A stretch of DNA of 64,000 nucleotides from Dermatemys mawii (taxonomy: Eukaryota; Chordata; Testudines; Dermatemydidae), in contig ML677387.1 of the NCBI GenBank assembly GCA_007922305.1, forward strand, positions 517,701 to 581,700, given 5' to 3'. Shown piece by piece: positions 35,041 to 47,561 of the stretch. The notes below the pieces were generated by a model, which saw only the letters and a program-made list of their open reading frames with translations, ran no database searches and was not told the DNA's origin. The translations under genes were made by a program, and so were the position numbers. Every line of letters starts with the position of its first letter. The first letter of the stretch is position 1.

Positions 35041-38000
35041 GCACCAGCACAAATGGTTTAACAAACTCCAGACAATCTCTTCCAACCCAGGTGAAGCCAC
35101 GTACCCAAACATACTGGAGAGAGGGACAGACATTAGAGGGGCAAAAGTCCTGGACTAATTGACAAACTCCATGCCGCTTTGAGTGCTGCCAAAACAGATA
35201 CACTGCAAGAGAGCTTAGCCCATAGATCAGTCTCCAGAGCATCCAACCCTCCCCCACTTCTCCCTCGCAGAGAGGAATCCAGAGGAGGGTAACCCCACTT
35301 CCCCTGGTGCCTGAGATCACGAACAGAATGATCCTAGCACCCATCTGGCATCTGGGCCTGCCCACAGCTCCTCAGCTCCTACTGAGACAGGCTAGGAAGC
35401 TCTTGGCACCTGCTCTGTTACGCTGATGCAGTCCTTGCGGCTAGTATGATGCACAATATCACTTCTTGTTGTGAGGAAGGTTTGCAGGGACAGGTGTATC
35501 ATTCATCCTGCAAGATAACCCTGTCTCCAGATGGTTCCTACTTTCCCAGACCTAGTGGCACATGCAAACCTTACATCATCTGCTTCTCTACTACCCAGCA
35601 GCCAACAATGCTACCCGCAGACCTGCATAGATGTTACCCCAGAAACCTGCTTCTCTGCTCGGATGCACATGGATGTTGTGCTAATGACCTTCACAGCAAA
35701 GGCTGCATAATGAAGGTGTAGCAAAATAAACTGTGCATTGCTTACCCCAGACACCTGCTTGTAGAGGTGGGTATGGCCTGGGTAATTCATCAATACTGAA
35801 CGTTGGACTGCTCTGGCCTGCTCCCAGTGCAGGTGGGGGACTCTGGGGATGGAGGCAGAGGGAAGGACCAGGCACAGGGAAAAGCGACCACATGCTTGCT
35901 GTGATCAAATCTACCATCATCACTGTTGTGCATGATGGAGGACGGTGGCAATTCCTGCCCCTGTGTGCTGCGGTGGGAGGTCACGTGTAATAATATGGAA
36001 GGGAGCGGGGCTTTAGTTACCTGCGCCAATGTGCGACTTGCTCCAGCTGCGAAGTACGTGGCTGACCGGCTGTTGGTTGTTGGGGCGGCTGCGTGGGATG
36101 GGACCGCTGGGCTCCCCACGCTGAAGATGTTTGTTCCTAAAGGAGAAGGAATGTTCTGGCTTCATTTAAAACAGCCCAGCTGTTGGTCACGTTGAAAACA
36201 TTTATTGTTACCAAAGCAAATTCAAAACATAAAATGATTTTTTCAGAACGTCTCACAGTTGAGCCCCGTGGAGAAGTTCACATCCGCTGTCTCCAACTCC
36301 AGTGCAGCGCTGTGAAGCAAGGCTGGGGCTAGAGGATATGGTGCCGGAGAGTCACCTGGGATAGCCCATCTCTCTGGGGAACTGGCCACCCCCAGGCATG
36401 CCTGGGTCGCCCTGGGCTGTGTCTCTAGGTCTACAGCAAGCAGTAAGCTCAGTCCATATACCCGACAGCCTGGTGCAAAAGGCGGGTAGTGGCGCTGCCT
36501 CTCGCCAGTCCTTTCTGGGGCCTGAGAGCTCCATGGGCAAGGAACGCGCAGGTCAGTGCAGCACCTGGTGCTGACAGGACCGCCGGGGCCACTGCAATAG
36601 AATGATAAATATATGGAGGAGAGGAAGACGTGGCTCCTGACTAACTAGCCCCGCTGATTCAGACACACGGTGCCTGGGGGGGAACGGAGGGAGAGGGCCT
36701 GCCTGGCACCGTTATGGGTCTGTGAGAGCGACTCCGGCTCTGGTGGGCTGGCTGGAAGAGGTGAGCTGTGAGTGAAATGAGGGAGGGACAAGCATGGGGG
36801 AAAAGGCAGGAGAAGAGACGGGGGATGGTACAGAGGGAGCGGGCGGTTAGAGGAGCAGCAGGAGGGAATGGGAGCAGAGCTGGAAGGCAGCATGTGTTTG
36901 GCACTCACTGGTGACTCCGGCCTGATGCCACAAGGCTCTTTCTCCCGCCCATCACTGGAGAACTGGTGTATTCTCCCCTGTGATTCTGGCCCCCTGAACC
37001 CCAGAGAGAGAGAGAGAACCCTAAAGGGGCAAGCGGGCAGGAAGCCCTAAGCCAAGCCTGGGATCTGAGAAATGTGATCCCCCAGAACATGCTGCGGCCT
37101 GAGGATGTCCAGCCCAGGGTGCAGTGGGATCTTGGGCTTGGTGGTTACATGAGACTTTCATAAGAAACCCATTTCCAGGGCCATTTAGCGTCCTTGTCTC
37201 CCATTATCTTTGATCCTGACAGAGGAGACATGATGCTCACAAGGTTCTCCTCTCTGAACGAGACTAACGGGAACAGTCTTTCCATGCTTTTCTGAGCTTC
37301 CCAACAGGCACCCCCGGCTGTTCAGCCAGTCTCTGCTGGGCCTGATGCAGCTTTGTGGAGTGGCAGGGAAAATAACTTCTCACCCCACTTGGAGACAAAA
37401 CCTAGATTTAATTTCAGTCTGAGCAGAGACTCGGCTCGGGCGGCTTCGCAAGGAAACCTGACCTGCCTTTGTCTCTGTACAGGGATGTGGCATTATCAGG
37501 TAGCAATGCCGGAGCCAGGAAATCCCCCTGGATTCATGCAAACCCAGGCCAAAGCCAGTTCATTAGATTTCACACACATGAATGGGCTGATAAACTGCCA
37601 GCCCAGCTGTGGGGAGTGATGGAAATTCCGCGTTGTTTTCATGGGCTTGTCTGCTGATTATTAATAAGCAATTAGTTTCCATAAGTACTTGACTGCAGCT
37701 TTCCTTTGGGGGTTATATCATTTCATGATGTATGACCGTATGCTCAGCTGAGGTCAGGCCTTCACTGTGGCAGTCCCTGCCCTAGAAAGATTAGTCTGTG
37801 CTCAATGTTACAGGAGTGCTCTCTGTCTGCGTGTAGGTAAATAGTTCAGGGGGATGATGCCAGTAGATGGTGCTCAAGAGTACGTACCATAGTTGCTGGA
37901 TGTTGTAGGACTGATAAAACTTGTGGCTGTGCACTGGCTCCCTATGGCAGGGCTCAGCCTCTAGGCAGTGCAAAATACTGCACTGTGTGGGGTGAAGGAG

Positions 38001-39879
38001 AGCGCAAGGGTCTGTTGTAGGTAGTCACTGACCCAATTGGGCTTCTCTCCCTCTGTCAGGACCAGGATGATCACTGCAGATATCTGGCTGTGGCCGTGCT
38101 AGATCCACCCCTGCTTTCGATCCATGGATACTGCAGAGCCTTACTCTGTGTGGAGTGTGGAAGGGGGTCTCCTGGTAACTGTGAGGCCAGGGCTGGGGGC
38201 CTTTCTCGTGTCATTCACACACCTCAGCCCTCCCACCTAGTCTCACCTGCCCAGCTGACCAATTTGATTCCTCACTCCGATTTTCAGCCCTGACGGTGAG
38301 AGCCTCACTCTGGGAACAACTTTTATTTTGAATGTTTGAGTTCATGCTCGTTAATCACTTCCAAATGCCCTGTCGAAGGGCTATATTGTTCCAGCAGTCA
38401 GCCACTCACTTCTGAAATCTCTGAAATAAGACTCGGTTTTCAAACATGTGCCGGAGAGTTGTTTCTTTCTGCTATATTTTGAACATAGACATGTGGTTTA
38501 ATTCAAGAAGGGAACTGAAGGGGATATTTTTCCATCAGGTTGTGTCCCCCCTCCCTCCTTTGCTCTACTGTTGTATCTGCCAAACTACCTGGCTGGGTGC
38601 CACCAGCAGACCAGTGGCTGGTGCCGAATGTGACTGGAGGTAGAGTCGGTTTTCAGTATTGTGCAGAATTGCTGCCTTGCGAGATACTGCTAAAAGCCCC
38701 AGGTGGACCATTCATGCTCACCTGCTGGCTAAGGACAAATGTGTCTCCTGGATACAGATATCAAAGAGAGAGAGATTTGAAAAGTGGGGGCTCAGGGGGC
38801 ACTGAGCTACCTGGCTAATACACACTGCAAAATACACCCTGACAAACAGCTCCACGGCAATATGCTGGTGATGGGTTTCAGTGGCTGCTGAGTGGCCTTA
38901 GTCAGGGACTCGCTGGGAACAATGACAGCTCACAGCATTGGGCAGCTGCCCATCCTAGGAGGAGCAGATTAATTCTTATCCTCTTCCTTTCTGAGCACAG
39001 AAGGGAGCCGTGTTTCAGTGTGAAGTGCCGCCAGGTTAAAAGTCGGAGCCATTTTTGCTTTCCCATAAGGACAGCGTTGGGCCGGGCTTTGGGTCTGTGG
39101 GGTTGTCAGGTGTTTTGCAAGATGGTTCCGGAGGCTCCAAAAACTCAGTGCATCTCTCTGTTGCTCCAGTCCCTGCTGAAGTCAAGGGCGTGGCCTTCAT
39201 CTAAAGCCAGTGGAAGAGACAGAGAATCTGGCTCCGAGATTTTGAACAGCTAGAGATTGCTGCGTTTGAAATGGTACCTCCAGACCCAAACCAGCAGAGA
39301 AATAGCAGAGTCCTTCTGTGGAAGCTCCGCCTTTAATGCATTCAGGCAGATGTGGAAAATCACTGTACAAATTTATCCATTGATCATGAGAGTTCAGAAC
39401 AATGGATGATTACAACTCCGAGATATGCAGTATGGAAAGGATACCTACTAGCTACACACTTCAAAGCCCTCGATCAGGTCTGTGCTCGGGATTCCCAGTT
39501 AAACGTTTTTCTGCAATTAAAGTTGCTTTTATGTTATTTAGCTTTGGTAGAACTCTTTAAAACCACCGAATGCTCTTGACTGTCTAGCAGATAAAATAAT
39601 TATTCCAAACTCTCAAGACTTCAGTCCGAAAGGGTTCTGTGCTCCAAGCACAAAGGGCCAGTTTCAAAAATGATTAACAAATAAAAGAAAAAGCTGTCAG
39701 TTGAGCATGTGGTAAAAATAGGTTTTGGGAAGGAGTTGTGCACAAATTCAACACTCAAGTAGCTGGAACAGCTGCTCCTCTGACCTGACTTTGAGAACAG
39801 ATGGGAAGTCGTCTTCTTATCTTGGCCGCTCCTAGTGACCTCAGCCCGGAATGGTGCAGCACACACATGTAGCAAGAGA
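35041..39879. other. Intergenic, no gene seen
   Basis: Nearly 5 kb with no supported feature apart from a short (GA)n run at 37003-37018. Open frames are short and overlap on both strands. Confidence 0.4.
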
Positions 39880-40195
39880 CTGTCCCTCCCCCACACAGTT
39901 GACAATCTAACAGGGAAAATGGACAAATTGCGGGGAGAAGGGAAACTTTATTACCAGTGGGGAAAGTGAAGCATAGAGGGATGAAGAGCCAGAGTTTGGC
40001 ATGCTGACTGTTGAGCTGGCTGGCTGGCAGTTGCTGGCAGCTGAGCACTTTGGAAAATCTGGACCCAATTGTGGGTGGGAAGCCCTGGGACATCTGGCCT
40101 TGTGTGACTTGCCTTCAGAGGCTGTAGCTGAGCTGGGAATTGAACCCAGAGCTCCTGATTCCCAGTCCAGGACTCTCACCACAAAACCCACCCTT
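39880..40195 (+). mobile_element. SINE-like (MIR/CORE-type) fragment
   Basis: The part from about 40110 reads TGACTTGCCTTCAGAGGC, GAGCTGGGAATTGAACCC and CCCAGTCCAGGACTCTCACC, resembling the conserved core and tail of old amniote SINEs. The left extent is uncertain. Confidence 0.4.
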
Positions 40196-40654
40196 CCTTC
40201 CTGTGGAAAGCATCTCTGTGTCCCATACACTTGGATGTGTCTGAAGCTCTCCTCTCCTGCACTAGGTGAGCGTGAAATGGATTTGCATTGGCCAAGAGCT
40301 GTTCTTTCTATTAGGGACAGTGAACGTGGGATGGTTAATTCCCATCGGGCTCAGGCCTTGCCATTCCGGGAGCGATCGACCTCTCTACAACTCTTTGAAT
40401 TGCTGCACTCTACCATATCTTTATAGCAGAAGCTTTGGAGTGACCTGCCCTGGGACTGCTCCATTCTGTGGATGGGACCCACGTTAATGGGTCTTCTTAC
40501 ACTGCCGTATTTGTGTCTCTTTCTGTGCTTCTCTATTTCAGAGGGGGGCTTTACATGGCACTGGCTGTGTGATTAAAGGCTGTCCCCCTTCCCCTCGAGT
40601 AGCACAGAGTCAGAGAAGAAGAGCCCATTACATCATCTCTAGTCCACCGCTGGG

Positions 40655-40895
40655 ACAAGAGGAGAATCACAGAACTGGAAGGGACCTCAAGAGATCTTCT
40701 AGTCCAGTCCCCTGCACGGAAGGAATGTAGAAATATTATTAAGACCATCCCTGACAGGTGTTTGTCCAATCTACTCTTAAAAATCTCCCGTGATGGAGAT
40801 TCCACAACCTCCCTAGACAGGGTATTCCAGTGCTTAACACCGTGACAGTTAGGAAGTTTTTCCTAATGTCCAATCTAGAATTCTTCTTTCAGTGA
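40655..40895 (-). mobile_element. CR1 LINE 3' fragment, antisense
   Basis: Contains CAGAACTGGAAGGGACCTCA, ACCATCCCTGACAGGTGTTT, GGAGATTCCACAACCTCCCT and AGGAAGTTTTTCCTAATGTC, all typical of antisense CR1 3' ends. Confidence 0.9.
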
Positions 40896-41103
40896 TATTT
40901 ACCTTCTCATTGCTGTAGTGCTGATAACCTCTTTCCTCAGGACTCCATTGACAATACATCCAATCACCCACTCTGGAGCTGGGGCTCTCCTTGATTCTGT
41001 TGAGTGGTAATTGACACTTTCAGAAACTCATTGATTTTGTTTCAGGTTGGTGCTTTTCTCTGGCCAGAGGGCTTCCATCTGGGTGCTTGAAGTCAGCACC
41101 TAG

Positions 41104-41227
41104 TAGGGTGACCCGATATCCCAATTTTATAGGGACAGTCCTGATTTTTGGGTCTTTTTCTTATATAGGCTCCTATTACCCCCTACCCCCTGTCCCAATT
41201 TTTCACACTTGCTGTCTGGTCACCCTA
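41104..41227 (-). mobile_element. TAGGGTGACC miniature transposon, copy F
   Basis: The best preserved copy: TAGGGTGACCCGATATCCC, ATAGGGACAGTCCTGATTTT, and TGCTGTCTGGTCACCCTA. It is 124 bp with TA at both ends. Confidence 0.85.
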
Positions 41228-43727
41228 GCATCTAGATACAGATCTAGGCATCTTCATGCATGTCCTGGTTTTCGGAGGGGCTGGGTAGCTGTGGTGAGTG
41301 CAGAGCACATTTAGGTGCCAAGCTTTTCCATGCCAAGTCTGACCGTTTTGTCCATAGCACATTCCACAGAAGTGAACTCAGTGGAGCTCAGCCCCTTTCT
41401 GCGGTGTTCTTCCAGGGAGCCAGATGACACCCAGCATCGATGCTGCTCTCCAGGGCACTGGCTGTGGAGAATGCAGGCAGGAGAGGTGAGCTGGTTCTGG
41501 CGGAAGGATGCAGGTTCTGTGGGAAAAGCCCGTCTGGCTCTGATAATGACACATGCAGCCAGAATGGCTGAATCTCTTCTCAGCTTTGATTGTCTGCTCT
41601 TGAAGCCATGCACACTGCCATGGCTTGTATCACCCAGCTGGTATTGAAATGAAAGTAGAACCAGTGTCTCCCGATGAATCTAACAGGGCCATGTGCCCTC
41701 TGAGGCTCCCCAGGTGAGATGGCTACAGAGCCTTCCAAAGAGTGCTCCTATGCAGTGAACTCCTGGGCTGGGTGGTCTCAGCTCGCTCCTCACAACAGAG
41801 CCTCTTGCTGTGTGTTCATGTGATTGTAGAATGGGCCCGGGCTGGGAGGGATCAGTCCCCACAGGAATCCTCTCAATCCAGCAGGGAACTGGAGGATCGT
41901 CCTCCTCCTCTGAACCAAAATGGGTCACAGCCTGAGTGGTTTGTGGAGATGGATGGGGCTGTCTCCTGGAAGCTGGTGTCAAATTTGTGTTCAAGATGGG
42001 TGAATAGGGCCAATTTACACCAGGAGAGGAGTAAAGATCCATGCTGAAAACAGGTGCAGTTTGGAGCACAAATGGAAGAGCAGAGGGTAGGGGGCTCGTT
42101 AGTGAGGTGGTGGGATGGAGGTGCAGGTCGGAAGGTCACGCACGGACTCCCAAGAGACCACCTGTGCTTGTCTGCCGGCACAAAGCAGGGTCTTGGCTCT
42201 TCTCTCCTTTGATGGGTAGGAAATGGTACATGGAAGAAACAATGAACCAATTTGAACTGAGTTAACCAACATGACAGTGAATTCCCCTTCCACCTGCTTC
42301 CAGAGTGTCACCAGAATATCACCCACAACGCCTGAGCGATCCGCGCGGCCCGAAGGGTCAGAACTCCCTCTCGGGAGCTGAGGTAGTTCAATCTACTGGG
42401 TGACTCCAGCCTCTCTCCACTTTTCAGACTCACCCCGCTCAGTCCCTGGACTAGACTGATGCTGTGGCTCCTACAACTGAGGAGACCTTTGGAAGCAGCA
42501 CTTGTATTTGCCAGACACTTAAGGAGACTCCTTTGGGAGACTGAATTGGTGTTTCAGTGGCACGGTCAGTCTGGCTCGCACCAGGAGCTGGGCACCAAGT
42601 GGCAGTGAATGGTGAGCGAACGGGCAGAGCTGGCACCCTGGATCTGTGCTCCAGCTTTCCGGCTTCAGCCCAGCTTCGCCTCCTGCTTGAGGTCAGGAGT
42701 GATCCCGAGTTTGGCGTTTCCCAGCTCGTTGCTCCCTGGCCTCGCCCACTCATCCCCCTCGCACGCCGGCTGGGTGGGCTCAGGCAAACGTCACCACGGG
42801 AATGGCTGGAGGCTCTTTGGGTGGAGATCCAGGCCTGGAAAATCAGGTGATGATTCAGGGGAGGGACAAGGGGGCCTGGGCAGGACCTGAGGGGGGCTTT
42901 GATCTGCAGGATAAGGGCCGGTGCAGGAGAGAACTGAGGTGCGGTGACACAGATTTCTCCCTGTTGTGGGTCTGATCCTGAAGTCAACGGGGTTTAATGG
43001 TGCTGTGAGCTCTGAGCTCTGCTAATCCTGATCCTACTGAGGTCATTAGTAAAAATCCTATTGACTTTAATGGCATCAGGGCTCGGCCCTGTGCCTGGGG
43101 CCTCAGGAGAGCACCTGCTTGCTGCATGCCTCGTAAGTGTTCCCAGTGCTAAGGGGCCAGGTGCACAGTCCATTCCCACACTCCCATTAGCGATCAAATG
43201 AGGAAGGAAAACAAAGGGTGGAGGAAGAGGTAGCTGCTGCCCTCCTGGGAAGGAGATTTACAACCTGCGTGTGGGGAAGTCTACGCCACGCAGAGGAAAG
43301 GAAAATTCAGCGGCCCTTCAGTGGCATTTATTTATTAAGATGAGGGTGGTTTTTGAGGGAGAGATTTATGGTGGAATCTGCCTGTAAAAGCACCAGGAGT
43401 GAAATGTTGCTCAGAGCATGTGTGGTCTTCATATCCTTCCCCCTTGCTGCTGAAACGAAGTCTGCAGCCATAAAACTGCCTTCCCGCCAGCTGGTCTTCA
43501 TGAAGCCACTGCTTGCAGTATTAACATGCACGAGAAGAGGCTTCTCCAGCCCAGAGCTGGCAGTGTGTCCTGGTGGTCAGTCGACCCAGCCTCCTTGCTG
43601 GTGACCCATTCTGGCCATGCCTGTGACATGCTCTAGCCAGACAACGTGCATCATGGGGCAAAGTGAGAACCTTCACACACTGCTTTTAACTAAGGAAGGG
43701 GGGACAGGCATTCTACAGCTCTGCTCT
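41228..43727. other. Intergenic, no gene seen
   Basis: A GC-richer segment at 42340-42900 has long frames on both strands, which I attribute to composition. No exon is supported. Confidence 0.4.
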
Positions 43728-44015
43728 GGGGCTATTAAGCGTGTGTCTACACACAGCCAGCAGGATGTCTCCACGCGTGGGTTGACCTATATCCACTAGC
43801 TCCGCTCAAGCTAAAGTGCTACAAATAGCAGCATGGCCACAGCAGCACAGGTGATGTCTCAAGCTGGCCAGCTGAGACTGTACCCGGGGCAGTGGGCAGG
43901 ATTGGACTTTGGTGGTGGCTAGCCTCGGCCTGGGGCGTCTCGGCTAGGCTGTTATTTTATTGCGCTGGCTAGCGTCTGTCTACCTGCACCGGGAAGCACC
44001 CTCCCAGCTGGGGCG
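43728..44015. mobile_element. Probable miniature transposon with TGTCTACAC/GTCTAC-type ends
   Basis: GCGTGTGTCTACACACAGCC at the left and GCTATTTT-like, GCGTCTGTCTACCTGCACC at the right resemble a frequent turtle palindromic repeat. Borders are approximate. Confidence 0.4.
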
Positions 44016-45136
44016 TGGCCTTTCCTTAGCCTGTACGTGTAATTGCTTTGTGATGGCAGCATGGAGCGGCCCCCAACTGATAACATGGACTGACTCTATC
44101 CATCCACACTGCGCCAAGTCTTCTGTGCACTGCAGAATGCCCCAGTCTTGGATCCCATTGGCCAAGTCTGACAGCCTGGTGTAAGCAAACGGATCAAAAT
44201 CCTGCTCTCCATTGTGCTCCTTTCACCTTCTTCAATGACAGCTTACCATGCAGAATATGGCAATGAGCTAGTGGAGGGTCTTCCCAGCAATAACCGTGAT
44301 GTAAAGGGAGTTACAGCCATAAATCCTCATGGCCCAAGATGACAGCATGCACCTCTGGAATCGCTAGTTCCTTGTATATAATATGTCCAGCTTCTATATA
44401 ACATTGATTTGCGATTTGCTGGGCATAATTGCTTCTGTTCAACATCACTGAGCCGTTTTCAATACACATTGTAAGGCCATCTCTTCCAAGAAACACAGAG
44501 AAGACGTGCATGACGCGCAGTCAATCAGCCAGCTTCCTAGAGTGGAGTCAAGTAGCAGAAAGGAGAAAAGGGAAGTGGTACTTAGTGATCTTTTTCTTTG
44601 GTAATTTCAGTTGGGACTTCATTGGGATCATTAGACAGTGACTGGTAGTTCTGTTCCCTTAGGCAGGACTCGGGCTCTAAGCAATGTGTGTTCTACCTTT
44701 TCTTTTTCTGTGGCTTGATTTTGATTTGCTGCTTTAGGGACTGAAGCCCCAGGCCATTGGAATAGAGCTTGCAGTATTTAATCACAGGTCTGCAAGAAAA
44801 GGCAGGAGGCAGATGCTGGAACAAATGTATTTCCACATCCACCAGCAGCAAACATGACTTTGTACAATCTGTTTAGTCATTTGTGAACGCAATAACCCCG
44901 ACAAATAGAAGGAAATGTCTCCATTTCCCACCCACCAATTGAACCGCGCCTCTCTCCTTCTGTTTGCCCATTGTCATCTGACACCACAGTCTCTTTGGGA
45001 CCAGTACGGTCTCCCTAGGGGTTCATGCAGCTCCCAGCTGACTCTCATTACCCCCCATGTACTGGTATATAAACAATCAAGGAAACAGGGGAGTATCAGG
45101 GTCAAACGCAGTGACTGGGAGCTGCAGAGGGATAGA
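44016..45136. other. Intergenic, no gene seen
   Basis: No supported feature. Confidence 0.4.
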
Positions 45137-45225
45137 CTCATGGATTCCAATGGCAGGATGGATCACTGTGATCCTCTAGGCTGACCTCCTGTATGACACA
45201 GGCCAGAGAACTTCTTGAATTGTGG
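45137..45225 (-). mobile_element. CR1 LINE 3' end fragment, antisense
   Basis: GATTCCAATGGCAGGATGGA, CACTGTGATCCTCTAGGCTG and ACCTCCTGTATGACACAGGC are the reverse complement of the CR1 end type seen at 17990-18087. Confidence 0.8.
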
Positions 45226-45546
45226 GCACCAGAACCGGACACAGGATTGCAGCGGTGGCTGCACCAGTGTGGGTGAGAAATGACAGAAGAGCAGGGAAGC
45301 AGGAAACATGACTTGATGGCCAGCAAAGCACTCTAAAGCCCTGGGATGTGCAGAATTAATCCAAGCAGCACCAGGGCGCAGTTAGACACAAAGGAAGGGC
45401 CAAGGACGGACAAGTGCTAACTGGTCATTATAGGGCAAAAATGGAAGAATGGAGAAGAGCAAGGGACGTGTTCACCAGAGCGCGCGGATCTCGACTTCTC
45501 CCAGACGGTGCTTTGCCTGGGAATGTCACTGCCCTGTGTATGCAGG

Positions 45547-45640
45547 GGTGGTGTAGCCGTGTCGCTCCCAGGATATGAGAGAGACGAGGTGGGGGGAAGG
45601 TAATCTCTTGTATTGGACCGACTTTTGTTCTGTTCTGCCT
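45547..45640 (-). mobile_element. Penelope-like tail (second type), antisense, truncated
   Basis: GTGTAGCCGTGTCGCTCCCA, GGATATGAGAGAGACGAGG and TCTTGTATTGGACCGAC are the reverse complement of the family at 49835-49952. It stops before the hammerhead-type portion. Confidence 0.6.
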
Positions 45641-46011
45641 TCTGTGAATGGCAGCTGCCCCCAGGAAAATCTCTGGCAAATGCCAGCCCTGGGTTAAAGG
45701 AGATGATTTCTGAGTGGCTGGGGCATGCACTGAACGCAGCCCATGAGCAGCGGTAGAGCTGGGGGATACGAGCTGTCTATAGGACACGCTGCAGGTAGCC
45801 ACGGGCATTAACTGCATCTCACCTATGGCTTGAAGTGAAGCTGAGGGCAATGCTCTTAGGGGGCACGGGGCACCAAACGCCTTCCCAGCTCCCCTCCCCG
45901 CTGCTGTGCGAAGGCACCAGAGATCACTCTTCATAAAAGCCGGGTGCCTGCTGGGGAAAGGCGGGAGGTGCTTGGTGTGTGAGGTAACCATGAGTAGCAG
46001 GCAGCCCTTGG

Positions 46012-46460
46012 GGTGTGTGGCTACGCGGCAGTGTAAGTCGGAGTTAGTGGGACTGGAGCCAGCTGGCCTGTGGTAGGGAACCCGGGCTTGAGTGTCTACC
46101 CCAGGTTAACACATTTCTAACTGTGCTCTGACCTGGGGCTCTGGTGTCCACACTGCGGTGCCCAGACCTGAGTCAAAGTAACCACGTCTCTGAGTCCCAA
46201 GTGCTCCCCCTGGAATGTGGCTGCACTAGCCATAGGACCCGGTGCACTGTGGGAACAGGTTCCTGCCCGCCCTGCACGGTGCCAGGAAGGAGCTCACTTT
46301 GCCCAAAGCTTGATGGGTTCGCACTCCGTTGCGAACCCCGAGGCTCTCGGACAGTGACCCTACAGAATCCTGGGACCCTGGACCCAAGCCCTGGATTAGC
46401 TCAGTTGCAGTGTAGACGCAAACATGGGCTCATGTTGCAGTGTAGACATAGCCAGCATTT
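46012..46460. mobile_element. Possible miniature transposon
   Basis: CGCGGCAGTGTAAGTC at the left and two AGTGTAGAC motifs near 46412 and 46440 at the right suggest a GTCTACACTGC-ended repeat. Internal sequence was not recognised. Confidence 0.3.
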
Positions 46461-47228
46461 CTCTTCCCAAGGAAGGGGTGTGGTCCTGGACAACCCAGTG
46501 TGTGACAGCAAGTGAGGAGGAAAGAGAACTCCTTACGGAGAAGCAGGCCCAGCCAAGGTGGATCAGGAGCAATGGAGCAGACCCCACAGCTGGACCCGCT
46601 GTGCAGGAGGATCCCGGCCAGGTGATGTGTGACGGCAGCTGCCACGAACAGGGAAACTGGCTGTATTGACCCCCCCGGCTTCCAGCAGAGGAGCCTCGAA
46701 CCTCCACACACGTGTCCTGTCACCCGCCACGATCCTCAGCCAGCAGCTGGGATGGAAAAGCAGCCTGTGCAGGTCTCTCCTTTCTGTGAAATCCGTCAGA
46801 CATTAATGAATGAGTTCCCCAAACACAGGGCACGCTGGGGCGAGCCTTGTAATCAGACTCGGAAGCCAGAATAAGCAAATGACCATTAGCCTCTGCTGGA
46901 GAAACAGTACACAAGGGGATTAAGTGGTCCTGTGTGGCGACAGCGTGTCAGGCTCCGGGATTCCTTTGGGACACTTGTAATGCCAGGCAGCTGGAACCAT
47001 TTAAGTTCTAGTGATGACTTTGAGGCTTGACTGTGTTGTTGGTATTTGCACGAGCTGGGCTCTGCTGCTTGCATCCTCTCTCAGGACACAAAGGGCCCAT
47101 CGACTGCACGGCTACTGTGTGTGTGAAAAGACACGCACGGCAACTGGTGCTGTCAGCAGTCCAGAGTGGGCAGAGGAGCCCGTGTGGCGCCGCTGGCCTG
47201 GTGCTGAGAGCTGTGTGGGCAGCACAGT

Positions 47229-47356
47229 GAGGGGGCCGGTGATCCTCTGCATGTAGGGCTCAAAGTGCCTTACAAAGGAGCTGGGGAGTGGGATCATGGT
47301 CTCTGATTTCACAGATGGGGAAGCTGAGCACAGTGAGTCAGGGGTTCACCCAAGAA
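47229..47356 (-). mobile_element. SINE-like (MIR-type) fragment
   Basis: AGTGCCTTACAAAGGAGCTG, TGATTTCACAGATGGGGAAG and CTGAGCACAGTGAG resemble the tail of old MIR-like SINEs, probably in antisense. Confidence 0.45.
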
Positions 47357-47448
47357 TGAGACAGGGCTACCCGTGTAAGTGCTGGCCTCTAGCCACCAGA
47401 CTGCAGATGCATGATGGTTGGGCACAGAGAACCAGAAGGTGGGGATGC

Positions 47449-47561
47449 CAGGGGCCATGGGAAGGCCCAGTGGCATAGCATGGGAATAGCGTGAGGTGGG
47501 GNNNNNNNNNNCAGGGGCCATGGGAAGGCCCAATGGCATAGCGTGGGAATAGCGTGAGGTG
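47449..47561. repeat. 50-bp direct repeat flanking an assembly gap
   Basis: CAGGGGCCATGGGAAGGCCC... occurs at 47449-47498 and again at 47512-47561 with a few mismatches. The 10-N gap lies between them. Confidence 0.9.
47502..47511. other. Assembly gap (10 N)
   Basis: Ten undetermined bases inside a direct repeat; true distance unknown. Confidence 1.
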
